Origin: Streptomyces sp. AC555_RSS877
Lineage (GTDB): Bacteria > Actinomycetota > Actinomycetes > Streptomycetales > Streptomycetaceae
Assembly (NCBI RefSeq): GCF_019049245.1
Contig: NZ_JAGMUK010000052.1
Location: 91,185-155,184, forward strand
Length of the DNA: 64,000 nucleotides
Direction of reading: 5' to 3'
Part shown: positions 7,912-16,091 of the stretch, piece by piece
Layout of the letters: each line of letters starts with the position of its first letter
How positions within the stretch are numbered: position 1 is the stretch's first letter
Translations under genes and position numbers: made by a program
Notes under the pieces: generated by a model
Database searches by the model: none
What the model was told of the DNA's origin: nothing
The model's input: the letters and a program-made list of their open reading frames with translations, nothing else

Positions 7912-8553
7912 GTGACCGCGGAGACCTCTCAGACGCTCGACCGGGGACTGCGGGTCCTCAAGCTGCTGGCCGATACGGACCACGGGCTGACCGTCACCGA
8001 GCTATCCAACAGACTGGGCGTCAACCGGACCGTTGTGTACCGGTTGCTCGCCACGCTGGAGCAGCACGCGCTCGTACGGCGTGACCTGGGCGGTCGCGCC
8101 CGGGTCGGGCTCGGCGTGCTGCGGCTGGGCCGCCAGGTGCATCCGCTGGTACGTGAGGCGGCGTTGCCGGCCTTGCGATCGCTGGCGGAGGACATAGGCG
8201 CGACCGCGCACCTCACGCTGGTGGACGGGGCGGAGGCCTTGGCCGTCGCCGTGGTCGAGCCGACGTGGACGGACTACCACGTGGCGTACCGGGCCGGGTT
8301 CCGGCACCCGCTGGACCGGGGGGCCGCGGGGCGGGCGATTCTCGCGGCCCGGCAGCAGGCCGTGGACGACGCCGGATACACCCTGACCCATGGGGAGTTG
8401 GAGGCGGGTGCCAGTGGGGCGGCCGCGCCGTTGATCGGGGTCACGGGGGTGGAGGGCAGCGTCGGAGTGGTGATGCTGGCCGATGCGGTGCCGGAACGGG
8501 TGGGGCCGCGGGTGGTGGATGCGGCGCGGGAGGTTGCGGAGGCTTTGCGCTGA
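7912..8553 (+). CDS. IclR-family transcriptional regulator
   Basis: A 213-residue regulator: winged helix-turn-helix at about residues 8-65 (TVTELSNRLGVNRTVVYRLLATLEQ split over two helices), then an IclR effector domain with the typical AYRAGFRHPLDRGAAGRAIL segment. The GTG at 7912 is preferred to the GTG at 7903 because GGAGGAG (7898-7903) then sits at normal spacing. No catabolic operon is adjacent, so the effector and target cannot be inferred; autoregulation is likely. Confidence 0.88.
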   Translation: MTAETSQTLDRGLRVLKLLADTDHGLTVTELSNRLGVNRTVVYRLLATLEQHALVRRDLGGRARVGLGVLRLGRQVHPLVREAALPALRSLAEDIGATAHLTLVDGAEALAVAVVEPTWTDYHVAYRAGFRHPLDRGAAGRAILAARQQAVDDAGYTLTHGELEAGASGAAAPLIGVTGVEGSVGVVMLADAVPERVGPRVVDAAREVAEALR

Positions 8554-8623
8554 CGTGCGCTGAGCAGTGGCTGGTGCGGGTGGGCGGGCGGGTGGGTTCG
8601 CTCGCCCGTGCTCGCGGGGTGCC

Positions 8624-8749
8624 GCTGCGCCCACCCGTGCCGCCCCAGCGGCACGACTGCCCGTAGCTGCGCCCACCCGTGCCGCCCCAGCGGCACGACT
8701 GCCCGTAGCTGCGCCCACCCGTGCCGCCCCAGCGGCACGACTGCCCGCA
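8624..8749. repeat. Three tandem 42-bp units, each with a GTGCCGC/GCGGCAC hairpin
   Basis: Units at 8624-8665, 8666-8707 and 8708-8749 are nearly identical. Each contains the inverted repeat GTGCCGC-CCCA-GCGGCAC. From memory this is one of the small dispersed repeats common between Streptomyces genes. Here it separates the IclR gene from a leaderless protease gene and may act as a weak terminator. Confidence 0.85.
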
Positions 8750-8820
8750 GCCACGGGCGCGGCTGCCTCGCGGCTACCGGGGCGGGCTGACCGGCCCCGG
8801 GCCGGACATGGTCGTCGCGT

Positions 8821-8826
8821 TAGATT
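8821..8826 (+). promoter_or_regulatory. -10 element of a leaderless promoter (S16-like protease)
   Basis: TAGATT ends 6 nt before the GTG at 8833; no ribosome binding site precedes the start. Confidence 0.6.
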
Positions 8827-8832
8827 GATCCT

Positions 8833-9624
8833 GTGCTCTCTCGCCTCACGCGCCCCCGGGCCGTCGCCGTCTGCGCCCTGCCCGTCGTGGGCCTGCTCGC
8901 CACGGCGGCCTTCGCGCCGCTGCCGTTCTCGCTGACGCAGCCCGGGATGACGGCGAACGTCCTCGGTGAGAACGAGGGCACCCCGGTGATCACGATCTCC
9001 GGCGCCCCGACCCGGGACACGTCCGGTCAGCTGCGCATGACGACCATCGAGGCGACCAATCCGGACACCGACGTCTTCCTGGGTGACGTGCTCGACGCCT
9101 GGTTCGCCACGGACCGGGCCGTCATGCCGCGCGACGCGGTCTATCCGAGCGGTCAGAGTGTCAAGGAGATCGAGCAGCACAACACCGCGCAGATGAAGGA
9201 GTCCCAGGACGCCGCGACCGAGGCCGCCCTGAACCACCTGGACCTCGCCGACCAGGACATCAAGGTCACCCTGAAGCTCGCCGACGTCGGCGGCCCGAGC
9301 GCCGGTCTGCTGTTCAGCCTCGGTGTCATCGACAAGCTGGACGGCGACGGCAGTGGGGGCGACCTCACGGGCGGCCGCACCATCGCGGGCACGGGCACGA
9401 TCGACGCGAACGGCGAGGTCGGCGCGGTCGGGGGAGTGGCCCTGAAGACGCAGGCCGCGCGACGGGACGGGGCGACGGTGTTCCTGGTGCCGAAGGCCGA
9501 GTGCTCGGACGCGAAGTCCGAACTGCCCAAGGGCCTCCGGCTGATCCCGGTGACCACGCTGAAGGGCGCGGTGAACGCGCTGACGGCACTGGAGAGCGGG
9601 AAAGGCTCCGTACCGAGCTGCTGA
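8833..9624 (+). CDS. Secreted/membrane-anchored Lon-like (S16) serine protease, YlbL type
   Basis: A 263-residue protein with an N-terminal signal-anchor (VAVCALPVVGLLATAAFA). The C-terminal half is a Lon-protease proteolytic domain: catalytic Ser in GGPSAGLLFSLG (about residue 157) and catalytic Lys in VGGVALKTQAA (about 200). A degenerate PDZ-like segment lies between, as in YlbL-type proteins. It acts outside the membrane, probably in processing or quality control of envelope proteins. Its stop codon lies in the first unit of an octamer repeat array. Confidence 0.85.
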   Translation: MLSRLTRPRAVAVCALPVVGLLATAAFAPLPFSLTQPGMTANVLGENEGTPVITISGAPTRDTSGQLRMTTIEATNPDTDVFLGDVLDAWFATDRAVMPRDAVYPSGQSVKEIEQHNTAQMKESQDAATEAALNHLDLADQDIKVTLKLADVGGPSAGLLFSLGVIDKLDGDGSGGDLTGGRTIAGTGTIDANGEVGAVGGVALKTQAARRDGATVFLVPKAECSDAKSELPKGLRLIPVTTLKGAVNALTALESGKGSVPSC

Positions 9625-9675
9625 CCGGCTGACCGGCTGACCGGCAGACCGGACGACCGGCAGACCGGACGACCG
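9620..9675. repeat. Octamer tandem array starting at the stop codon of the S16 protease gene
   Basis: Seven 8-bp units of the type GCTGACCG / GCAGACCG / GACGACCG in unbroken phase. The first unit contains the protease stop codon. It separates the protease from the convergent ABC operon. Confidence 0.85.
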
Positions 9676-9708
9676 GCCAGGCGTTCGTCACCCTTGGTCC
9701 GTACGTCC

Positions 9709-10674
9709 TCACCCCTCCTTGACGAACCCCTCCTCCGTCAGCCAGTCCAGCGCCACTTGGTGGGGGTCCTCCCCGTCGACGTCCACCTTCGCGTTCAGCT
9801 CCTGGGCCACGGCGTTGTCCAGCTTCTTCGTGATCGGGCCGAGGACGTCGGCGATGGCCGGCCACTTCTTCAGGGACTTCGTGTTGATCTCGGGCGCCGC
9901 GTTGTAGTTGGGGAAGAACTTCTCGTCGTCGCGCATCACCGCGAGGTTCATGGACCTGATGCGGCCGTCGGTGGTGAAGACCTCGCCGTAGGCGCAACTG
10001 CCCTTGGCGGCCTGGGTGTAGATGATCCCGGTGTCCATCTGCGTGATGTTCCCGGCGGGGACGTTCATGCCGTACGCCTTCTGCATGCCCGGCAGCCCGT
10101 CCGCCCGGTTGGCGAACTCGCTCTCCACGCACAGGGTCACCGCGCCGGGGTTCTTCCTGACCAGGGCGGCGACGTCCGAGAGGGTCCTCGTGCCGTACTT
10201 CCTGTGGTTGGCCTGGTTCGTCGCGAGGGCGTAGGTGTTGTTGAGGGACGCCGGAGCCAGCCAGGTCAGGCCGTTCTCCAGGTCGGCGTCGCGGACCGCC
10301 TGCCACTGCTCCCGCGGGTCGGTGACGGGGTCGCTGTTGCCGAGGTACGTGATCCACGCGGTGCCCGTGTACTCGTACATGCCGTCGGCGTCACCGGACT
10401 TGACCGCCTCGCGGGCGCCGATGGAACCCTGGATGCCGGTGCGGTCGAGCACGTCCGCGCCGGCCGCCTCGAAGGCGATGCCCATGATCGCGCCGAGGAT
10501 CAGCTGCTCGGTGAACTCCTTCGAGGTCACGGTGAGGTCGGCGCCCTCGAGCGGCAGCCCCTTGCCGATCGAGCCGGGCCGCACGTCGTCGACCATCGGT
10601 GAGCCGCTGGTCAGCCCGCAGGCACTCGCCGACACCAGCGTCGCGGCCAGCAGCAGATCCGTCCGCCCTCTCAT
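9709..10674 (-). CDS. Glycine betaine/choline-type ABC transporter substrate-binding lipoprotein
   Basis: A 321-residue lipoprotein: signal peptide with lipobox SASAC, then an OpuAC/ProX-type periplasmic fold (VTSKEFTEQLILGAIMGIAFEA at its start is the hallmark of the quaternary-amine binding class). The tail segment ALDWLTEEGFVKEG is also conserved in this class. It is the last gene of a four-gene operon and its ATG overlaps the permease stop (ATGA). It would capture glycine betaine, choline or a related osmolyte outside the cell; the exact ligand is not readable. Confidence 0.9.
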   Translation of the reverse strand: MRGRTDLLLAATLVSASACGLTSGSPMVDDVRPGSIGKGLPLEGADLTVTSKEFTEQLILGAIMGIAFEAAGADVLDRTGIQGSIGAREAVKSGDADGMYEYTGTAWITYLGNSDPVTDPREQWQAVRDADLENGLTWLAPASLNNTYALATNQANHRKYGTRTLSDVAALVRKNPGAVTLCVESEFANRADGLPGMQKAYGMNVPAGNITQMDTGIIYTQAAKGSCAYGEVFTTDGRIRSMNLAVMRDDEKFFPNYNAAPEINTKSLKKWPAIADVLGPITKKLDNAVAQELNAKVDVDGEDPHQVALDWLTEEGFVKEG

Positions 10675-11495
10675 GTCCCCACCTCCAGCCCCCGCGGCCG
10701 CAGCAGCAGCTCGGCGAGCGACGCCAGCCAGTCGACCAGCAGGGCGAGGGCGACGGTGAGGATCGAGCCGAGGACCAGCACCGGCATCCGCTGGTTGGTG
10801 ATGCCGGTGGTGATCAGGACGCCCAGGCCGCCGCCTCCGCCGAAGGTCGCGAGGGTCGCCGTACCGACGTTGAGGACCAGGGCCGTGCGGACGCCCGCGA
10901 GGATCAGCGGGACGGCGAGCGGCAGCTCCACCTTCCTGAGCACCCCCGTGGGGGACATGCCGATGCCTCGGGCCGCCTCCAGCAGCGTCGGGTCGTTCTC
11001 CTTCAGTCCGGTGATCGTGTTCGACAGCACCGGGAGCACGGCGTAGGTGATGATGCCGATCAGGGCCGCCTTCATGCCCGTGCCGAGCCAGATGACCAGC
11101 AGGGCGAGCAGGCCGATCGCCGGGGTCGCCTGGCCCATGTTGGCGAACGTCATCGCCACCGGGGTCGCCTTCCGGAAGGCCTTGCGGGTCAGGAGGATCC
11201 CCAGCGGGATCGCGATGATCAGAACGAAGAACGTCGAGATCGCCGTGAGTTCGATGTGCTGCCACAGTGCCTTCGACACCTGGCCGTCCGACAGCGCGTT
11301 CTCGGTGAGCGGGTCGAGGTCGGCCTGCCGGAACCACAGCCAGGTCGCCAGCAGGACGGCGACGAGGACGGCGGGCAGCAGCGTCAGCTTCTGCCAGGTG
11401 ATGCGCGGCTTCGGGGCGGCCGGCGGTGGTGGCGGGGCTTCGGCCTCGACCTCGACCTCGCCCCGGTCCTCTTCGTCCAGCTCGGGGGTGGTCAC
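10671..11495 (-). CDS. Quaternary-amine ABC transporter permease (OpuBB/ProW type)
   Basis: A 274-residue permease with a Pro/Glu-rich cytoplasmic N-terminus, about six membrane helices and the binding-protein-dependent permease EAA loop (LLEAARGIGMSPTGVLRKVELP). The GTG start overlaps the end of the ATPase gene by four bases and the stop overlaps the binding-protein start. With the permease at 12762-13409 it forms the heterodimeric channel. Confidence 0.9.
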   Translation of the reverse strand: MTTPELDEEDRGEVEVEAEAPPPPPAAPKPRITWQKLTLLPAVLVAVLLATWLWFRQADLDPLTENALSDGQVSKALWQHIELTAISTFFVLIIAIPLGILLTRKAFRKATPVAMTFANMGQATPAIGLLALLVIWLGTGMKAALIGIITYAVLPVLSNTITGLKENDPTLLEAARGIGMSPTGVLRKVELPLAVPLILAGVRTALVLNVGTATLATFGGGGGLGVLITTGITNQRMPVLVLGSILTVALALLVDWLASLAELLLRPRGLEVGT

Positions 11496-12769
11496 GCCTT
11501 CTTTCCCCCTCCGGCGCCCTCCTGCTCGGCGTGCGTCTGGGCGGCCCGCAGCTCCTCCAGGTGGTGCCGGTGCTCCCTCGCCTCCAGCCGGTCCGCCTCC
11601 AGCAGGTCGTGCACGGAGTTCGTCAGCGTCTCCATGTCGACCATGCCCGTGTACTCGCCGCGCCGCCCGGTGACCGCGACCCGCCCCGAGCTGTCGGTGA
11701 GCACCGCCTCCAGCGCGTCCCGCAGGGTGGCGTCCCGGGTCACCGTGTCGCTCACCAGCGTCCCGGCACGGGCCAGCGAGCCCTTGGCGCGCATCAGGTC
11801 GCCGCGTCTGAGCCACTTGTAGGGCCGGCCCCGCTTGTCGAGCAGCAGGATCTCGTTCGTGTGGCTGGAGCGGAGCTTGCCGAAGATCTCCTGGAGCGGG
11901 TCGTCGACGGCCACCGTCGGGTAGTCGGTGATCTCCACGTCCCGTACGCGGCTGAGGCTGAGCCGCTTCAGGGCCGCCCCCGCGCCCACGAACCCGGAGA
12001 CGAAGTCGTCCGCCGGGTTGGTCAGGATCGCCTCCGGGGTGTCGAACTGGGCGATGTGCGAGCGTTCGCGCAGCACGGCGATCCGGTCACCGATCTTGAC
12101 CGCCTCGTCGAAGTCGTGCGTGACGAAGACGATCGTCTTGTGCAGTTCGTGCTGGAGCCGGATCAGCTCGTCCTGGAGGTGATCGCGGGTGATCGGGTCG
12201 ACCGCGCCGAACGGTTCGTCCATCAGCAGCACGGGTGGATCGGCGGCGAGCGCCCGCGCCACGCCCACGCGTTGCTGCTGGCCGCCGGAGAGCTGCCGCG
12301 GATAGCGGCCGTGGAACTCGCCGGGGTCGAGTCCGACCAGGTCGAGCATCTCCTCGACCCGGTTCCTGATCCGCGCCTTCGGCCAGCCGGCCATCCTCGG
12401 TACGAGCGCGATGTTCTGTGCGACGGTCATGTGCGGGAAGAGGCCGGACGCCTGGATCGCGTACCCGACCTTGCGGCGCAACTGCACCGGGTCCATGTCG
12501 GTGACGTCCTCGCCGTTGATGCGGATCCGGCCGCCGGTCGGCTCGATCAGCCTGTTGATCATCTTGAGTGTCGTGGACTTGCCGCATCCTGACGGGCCGA
12601 CGAAGACGACGATCTCGCCCGCCTTGATCTCCATGTTGACGTTGTCGACGGCGGGGCCGGGGTTGCCGGGATACCGCTTGGTGAGGTTCACCAGCTCGAT
12701 GGTGGCGCCGGTCGTCGCCCCGCTCGTCGAGGTCCCGTACGTCGCCCCGTTCGTCGATGTCTCAGACAC
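11492..12769 (-). CDS. Quaternary-amine ABC transporter ATPase with C-terminal CBS domains (OpuA/ProV type)
   Basis: A 425-residue ATPase. Walker A GPSGCGKST is at 58-66, the signature SGGQQ at 161-165 and Walker B LLMDEP at 181-186; FVTHDFDEA is the switch region. After residue about 280 come two CBS-like repeats (SSHTNEILLLDKRGRPYKWL, then ALEAVLTDSSGRVAVTGRRG), known in OpuA to sense ionic strength or c-di-AMP. This suggests osmotic gating of uptake. It overlaps both neighbouring permease genes, so all four genes are tightly coupled. Confidence 0.92.
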   Translation of the reverse strand: MSETSTNGATYGTSTSGATTGATIELVNLTKRYPGNPGPAVDNVNMEIKAGEIVVFVGPSGCGKSTTLKMINRLIEPTGGRIRINGEDVTDMDPVQLRRKVGYAIQASGLFPHMTVAQNIALVPRMAGWPKARIRNRVEEMLDLVGLDPGEFHGRYPRQLSGGQQQRVGVARALAADPPVLLMDEPFGAVDPITRDHLQDELIRLQHELHKTIVFVTHDFDEAVKIGDRIAVLRERSHIAQFDTPEAILTNPADDFVSGFVGAGAALKRLSLSRVRDVEITDYPTVAVDDPLQEIFGKLRSSHTNEILLLDKRGRPYKWLRRGDLMRAKGSLARAGTLVSDTVTRDATLRDALEAVLTDSSGRVAVTGRRGEYTGMVDMETLTNSVHDLLEADRLEAREHRHHLEELRAAQTHAEQEGAGGGKKA

Positions 12770-13409
12770 GGATCCCCCTGGGAATGGTCAGCCGTCCGAG
12801 CAGGACGTACGCGGCGTCGAACAGCAGGGCCAGGATGATGATCCCGAGCGTGCCCGCGAGCACCTGGTTGAGCGCGTTCTTGCTGCCGAGGGAACCGAGA
12901 CCGCGGAAGATGACGTTGCCGAGGCCGGGTCCGGAGGCGTAGGCGGCGATCGCCGCGATGCCCATCAGCATCTGTGTCGACACCCGGATCCCGGTCAGGA
13001 TCGGCGGCCAGGCCAGCGGCAGCTCGACCCGCACCAGCCGCAGCAGCCGGGACATGCCGATGCCCTTCGCGGCGTCCACGAGCGAGGGGTCGACCCCGCG
13101 CAGGCCGACGATCGAGTTCCGCACGATGGGCAGCAGCCCGTACAGGGTCAGGGCGATCACCGTGGGCGGGACGCCCAGGCCGACGATCGGGATGAGCAGA
13201 CCGATCATCGCGAGCGCCGGGACGGTCAGAATGGTCGAGGTGGTCGTCGTCGCCAAGGCGCCCGCCCACTCGCTGCGATACGTGGCGACGCCGATCAGGA
13301 CCCCGAGCAGCGTCGCCACGACCATGCACTGGAACACGGCGCTCGCGTGCTGGTAGGCGTCCGTCAGCAACTGCTGGTGCCGGTTGCCGAGGTACTCCCA
13401 GAAGTTCAC
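12762..13409 (-). CDS. Quaternary-amine ABC transporter permease, first gene of the operon
   Basis: A 215-residue permease with about six membrane helices and the EAA loop LVDAAKGIGMSRLLRLVRVELP. It opens the operon (GTG start) and overlaps the ATPase start by eight bases. No separate promoter is seen between it and the upstream Lrp gene, which has the same orientation and ends 23 bp upstream, so read-through from that gene is possible. Confidence 0.9.
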   Translation of the reverse strand: MNFWEYLGNRHQQLLTDAYQHASAVFQCMVVATLLGVLIGVATYRSEWAGALATTTTSTILTVPALAMIGLLIPIVGLGVPPTVIALTLYGLLPIVRNSIVGLRGVDPSLVDAAKGIGMSRLLRLVRVELPLAWPPILTGIRVSTQMLMGIAAIAAYASGPGLGNVIFRGLGSLGSKNALNQVLAGTLGIIILALLFDAAYVLLGRLTIPRGIRV

Positions 13410-13431
13410 CAGCGCTCACCTCAGGTCGCCG

Positions 13432-13923
13432 TCAGGATCGCTCCCGGTCCTCCGCCGCCTGCTCCACCAGCGGGATGATCCGCAGCGGAACGGGGTTCTC
13501 CATCACGATCGCGGTGGAGGCCCGGACGATCCCATCAAAACCGACAACCCGGTCGATGACCCGCTGGAGATCGGCGTTGGAGCGGGCGACCAGCCGGCAC
13601 AGCATGTCCCCGCTGCCGGTGGTGGTGTGCAACTCCAGCACCTCCGGCACGGTCGCCAAGTGCGCCCGCACGTCGGCACCTTGCCCCTGCCGGATCTGCA
13701 GGGTGGCGAAGGCGGTGACCGGGTAGCCGAGCGCCGCCGGGTCCACCTGCGGACCGAATCCGCGGATGACGCCATTCGACTGAAGCCGGTCCAGGCGCGC
13801 CTGCACGGTCCCTCGCGCCACCCCGAGCCGCCGGGACATCTCCAGCACCCCGATCCGCGGTTCCCGCGCCAGCAGCACGATGATCCGTCCGTCGAGCCCG
13901 TCGATCCCGTCGGTCGTCACCAC
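13432..13923 (-). CDS. Lrp/AsnC-family regulator divergent from hppD
   Basis: About 163 residues: helix-turn-helix (PRIGVLEMSRRLGVARGTVQ, about 18-37) and a RAM/AsnC ligand-binding domain containing the GSGDMLCRLVARS box. Two GTG codons (13923 and 13920) follow GGGAGG; either may be used. Lrp proteins bind an amino acid or aromatic precursor and often control the adjacent divergent gene; here that is 4-hydroxyphenylpyruvate dioxygenase, so control of tyrosine breakdown is likely (inference). Confidence 0.9.
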   Translation of the reverse strand: MVTTDGIDGLDGRIIVLLAREPRIGVLEMSRRLGVARGTVQARLDRLQSNGVIRGFGPQVDPAALGYPVTAFATLQIRQGQGADVRAHLATVPEVLELHTTTGSGDMLCRLVARSNADLQRVIDRVVGFDGIVRASTAIVMENPVPLRIIPLVEQAAEDRERS

Positions 13924-14003
13924 GGCAGCCTCCCGGCGCTGGTCATCCTGTACAGAAGGCCCGCGGGAACGGGCAGCACACTGAGCAGATTGCCCAGCAC
14001 ATT

Positions 14004-14017
14004 CGCAAACTATTGCG
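14004..14017. promoter_or_regulatory. Palindrome CGCAA-ACTA-TTGCG in the lrp-hppD divergent region
   Basis: A perfect 5-4-5 dyad about 30 bp upstream of hppD and 80 bp upstream of the Lrp gene. Actinobacterial Lrp operators are often dyads of this TTGCG type. It is the best candidate operator in the 124-bp divergent interval. Confidence 0.55.
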
Positions 14018-14047
14018 CACCTTGCCTCGGCGGGTGACGCTTCCGGC

Positions 14048-15193
14048 ATGACGCAGACCACACACCACACTCCCGACACCGCCTGGCAGGCCGACCCCTT
14101 CCCGGTCAAGGGAATGGACGCGGTCGTCTTCGCCGTGGGCAACGCCAAGCAGGCGGCGCACTACTACTCCACCGCCTTCGGCATGCGGCTGGTCGCGTAC
14201 TCCGGACCGGAGACCGGCAGCCGAGAGACCGCCTCGTACGTGCTCGAGAACGGCTCCGCCCGCTTCGTCCTCACCTCCGTCATCAAGCCCGCCACCCCCT
14301 GGGGCCACTTCCTCACCCAGCACGTGGCCGAGCACGGCGACGGCGTGGTCGACCTCGCCATCGAGGTCCCGGACGCGCGCGCCGCGTTCGCCTACGCGAT
14401 CGAGCACGGCGCCCGCCCGGTCACCGAGCCCTACGAGCTGAAGGACGAGCACGGCACGGTCGTCCTCGCCGCGATCGCCACCTACGGCGAGACCCGCCAC
14501 ACGCTCGTCGAGCGGACCGGCTACGACGGCCCCTACCTGCCCGGATACGTCCCCGCCGCCCCCATCGTCGAACCGCCCGCCCAGCGCACCTTCCAGGCGA
14601 TCGACCACTGCGTCGGCAACGTCGAGCTCGGCCGGATGAACGAGTGGGTCGGCTTCTACAACAACGTCATGGGCTTCACGAACATGAAGGAGTTCGTGGG
14701 CGACGACATCGCGACCGAGTACAGCGCCCTGATGTCGAAGGTCGTCGCCGACGGCACCCTCAAGGTCAAGTTCCCGATCAACGAGCCCGCGATCGCCAAG
14801 AAGAAGTCCCAGATCGACGAGTACCTGGAGTTCTACGGCGGCGCGGGCGTCCAGCACATCGCGCTCAACACCAACGACATCGTCGCCACGGTACGGACGA
14901 TGCGCGCGGCCGGGGTGCAGTTCCTCGACACCCCCGACTCGTACTACGACACCCTCGGCGAGTGGGCCGGCGACACCCGCGTCCCCGTCGAGACCCTGCG
15001 CGAGCTGAAGATCCTGGTGGACCGCGACGAGGACGGATATCTTCTGCAGATCTTCACCAAGCCGGTCCAGGACCGGCCGACCGTATTCTTCGAACTGATC
15101 GAACGACACGGCTCGATGGGCTTCGGCAAGGGCAACTTCAAGGCCCTCTTCGAGGCGATCGAACGTGAGCAGGCGAAGCGGGGCAACCTCTAG
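14048..15193 (+). CDS. hppD: 4-hydroxyphenylpyruvate dioxygenase
   Basis: A 381-residue enzyme converting 4-hydroxyphenylpyruvate to homogentisate, the second step of tyrosine degradation and the route to ochronotic (melanin-like) pigment. The two vicinal-oxygen-chelate domains are clear. The three iron ligands are H187 (IDHCVGNVE), H270 (GVQHIALNTNDI) and E349 (FFELIERHG), the same residue numbers as known for the S. avermitilis enzyme. The conserved C-terminal gate GSMGFGKGNFKALFEAIE is present. The start follows directly from the alignment; no ribosome binding site is evident. Confidence 0.97.
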   Translation: MTQTTHHTPDTAWQADPFPVKGMDAVVFAVGNAKQAAHYYSTAFGMRLVAYSGPETGSRETASYVLENGSARFVLTSVIKPATPWGHFLTQHVAEHGDGVVDLAIEVPDARAAFAYAIEHGARPVTEPYELKDEHGTVVLAAIATYGETRHTLVERTGYDGPYLPGYVPAAPIVEPPAQRTFQAIDHCVGNVELGRMNEWVGFYNNVMGFTNMKEFVGDDIATEYSALMSKVVADGTLKVKFPINEPAIAKKKSQIDEYLEFYGGAGVQHIALNTNDIVATVRTMRAAGVQFLDTPDSYYDTLGEWAGDTRVPVETLRELKILVDRDEDGYLLQIFTKPVQDRPTVFFELIERHGSMGFGKGNFKALFEAIEREQAKRGNL

Positions 15194-15229
15194 GGACGGA
15201 CCTGGACCCCGCCGGTATCAGGGGGGACC

Positions 15230-16087
15230 GTGGACGAACGCATCGACCTGGCCGCGCCGGCCGTCCGCTGGCTGTGGAAGAAGGGATCGTTACGCGAGTC
15301 CACGGTCCTGCAGTCCTTCGCCTTCGACGAAGTGCACAAGCGGCTGTACGTCCTTCAGGTCAGACGGGGCGGCGGCGCCGCCGGCAACCTGTGCCTGAAC
15401 AAGCTCGACTACGACGGCAACCGCCTCGGCCACATGTACCTGCACGGCTTCGGACACGGCGTGAGCATGGGCGTGCAGCACGCCGCCGACGGCACCGTCT
15501 GGATCTGGACCGAGGCCGATTCACGCGGCGGCTACGGCCGCGGCGTCACCCGCTTCCGCTTCGTCGACGGGGCCGTCCGCACCGCCGAGGACGTCGAGAT
15601 ACGCAAGCCGATACCGGGTTCCACCAGCAACCAGCCCTCGGTCTGCACGGTCTCGAACCGCATCGCCGTCCGCCACCGCATGGGCGGCAAGCCCCGCTAC
15701 CGCGTCTGGGACCTCGACGCCTTCGCCGCCCACGACTACTCCGACCCGATCGCCGACATCCCCCAGCCGGGCGCGCACCCCGACCCCGCGATCGCGTTCC
15801 AGGGGTGGGCCCTGCACGGCGAGCACGTCTACCAACTCGCCGGCACGGCCTATGACGACAGCACCAACCCGCCCGCCGAACGCGGCAATGCCTACCTGTC
15901 CTGCCTCGACCTCCGCACCGGCAAGCTGGTCCAGCGACAGCGCACGGGAGCCGGCCACTCCCTCGACTACCGGGAGCCGGAGGGCCTCGCGATCCGCCCG
16001 ACCCCCGAGCCGCGGTTGTGCCTGGGGCTCGCCTCGGGCGCGGCCGGCGCGCGCAAGTTCTCGATCTACTACAAGCCGCTGACCTGA
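15230..16087 (+). CDS. TagC-like / P68 RBP-type beta-propeller protein
   Basis: A 285-residue protein without signal peptide. Repeated blade-like segments (LQSFAFDEVHKRLYVLQV, GVQHAADGTVWIWTE, GRGVTRFRFVDG, LSCLDLRTGKLVQ) suggest a beta-propeller. It resembles Streptomyces proteins named teichoic acid biosynthesis protein C, now tied to the phage P68 receptor-binding/TagC propeller family; true function is unknown. GTG start with GGGGGGA just upstream, 36 bp after hppD, so co-transcription with hppD is possible. Confidence 0.65.
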   Translation: MDERIDLAAPAVRWLWKKGSLRESTVLQSFAFDEVHKRLYVLQVRRGGGAAGNLCLNKLDYDGNRLGHMYLHGFGHGVSMGVQHAADGTVWIWTEADSRGGYGRGVTRFRFVDGAVRTAEDVEIRKPIPGSTSNQPSVCTVSNRIAVRHRMGGKPRYRVWDLDAFAAHDYSDPIADIPQPGAHPDPAIAFQGWALHGEHVYQLAGTAYDDSTNPPAERGNAYLSCLDLRTGKLVQRQRTGAGHSLDYREPEGLAIRPTPEPRLCLGLASGAAGARKFSIYYKPLT

Positions 16088-16091
16088 CGGC

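Noticed and set aside
15230..16087. Teichoic acid biosynthesis enzyme
   Set aside because: The common database name is not supported by enzymatic motifs; only a beta-propeller fold is visible.
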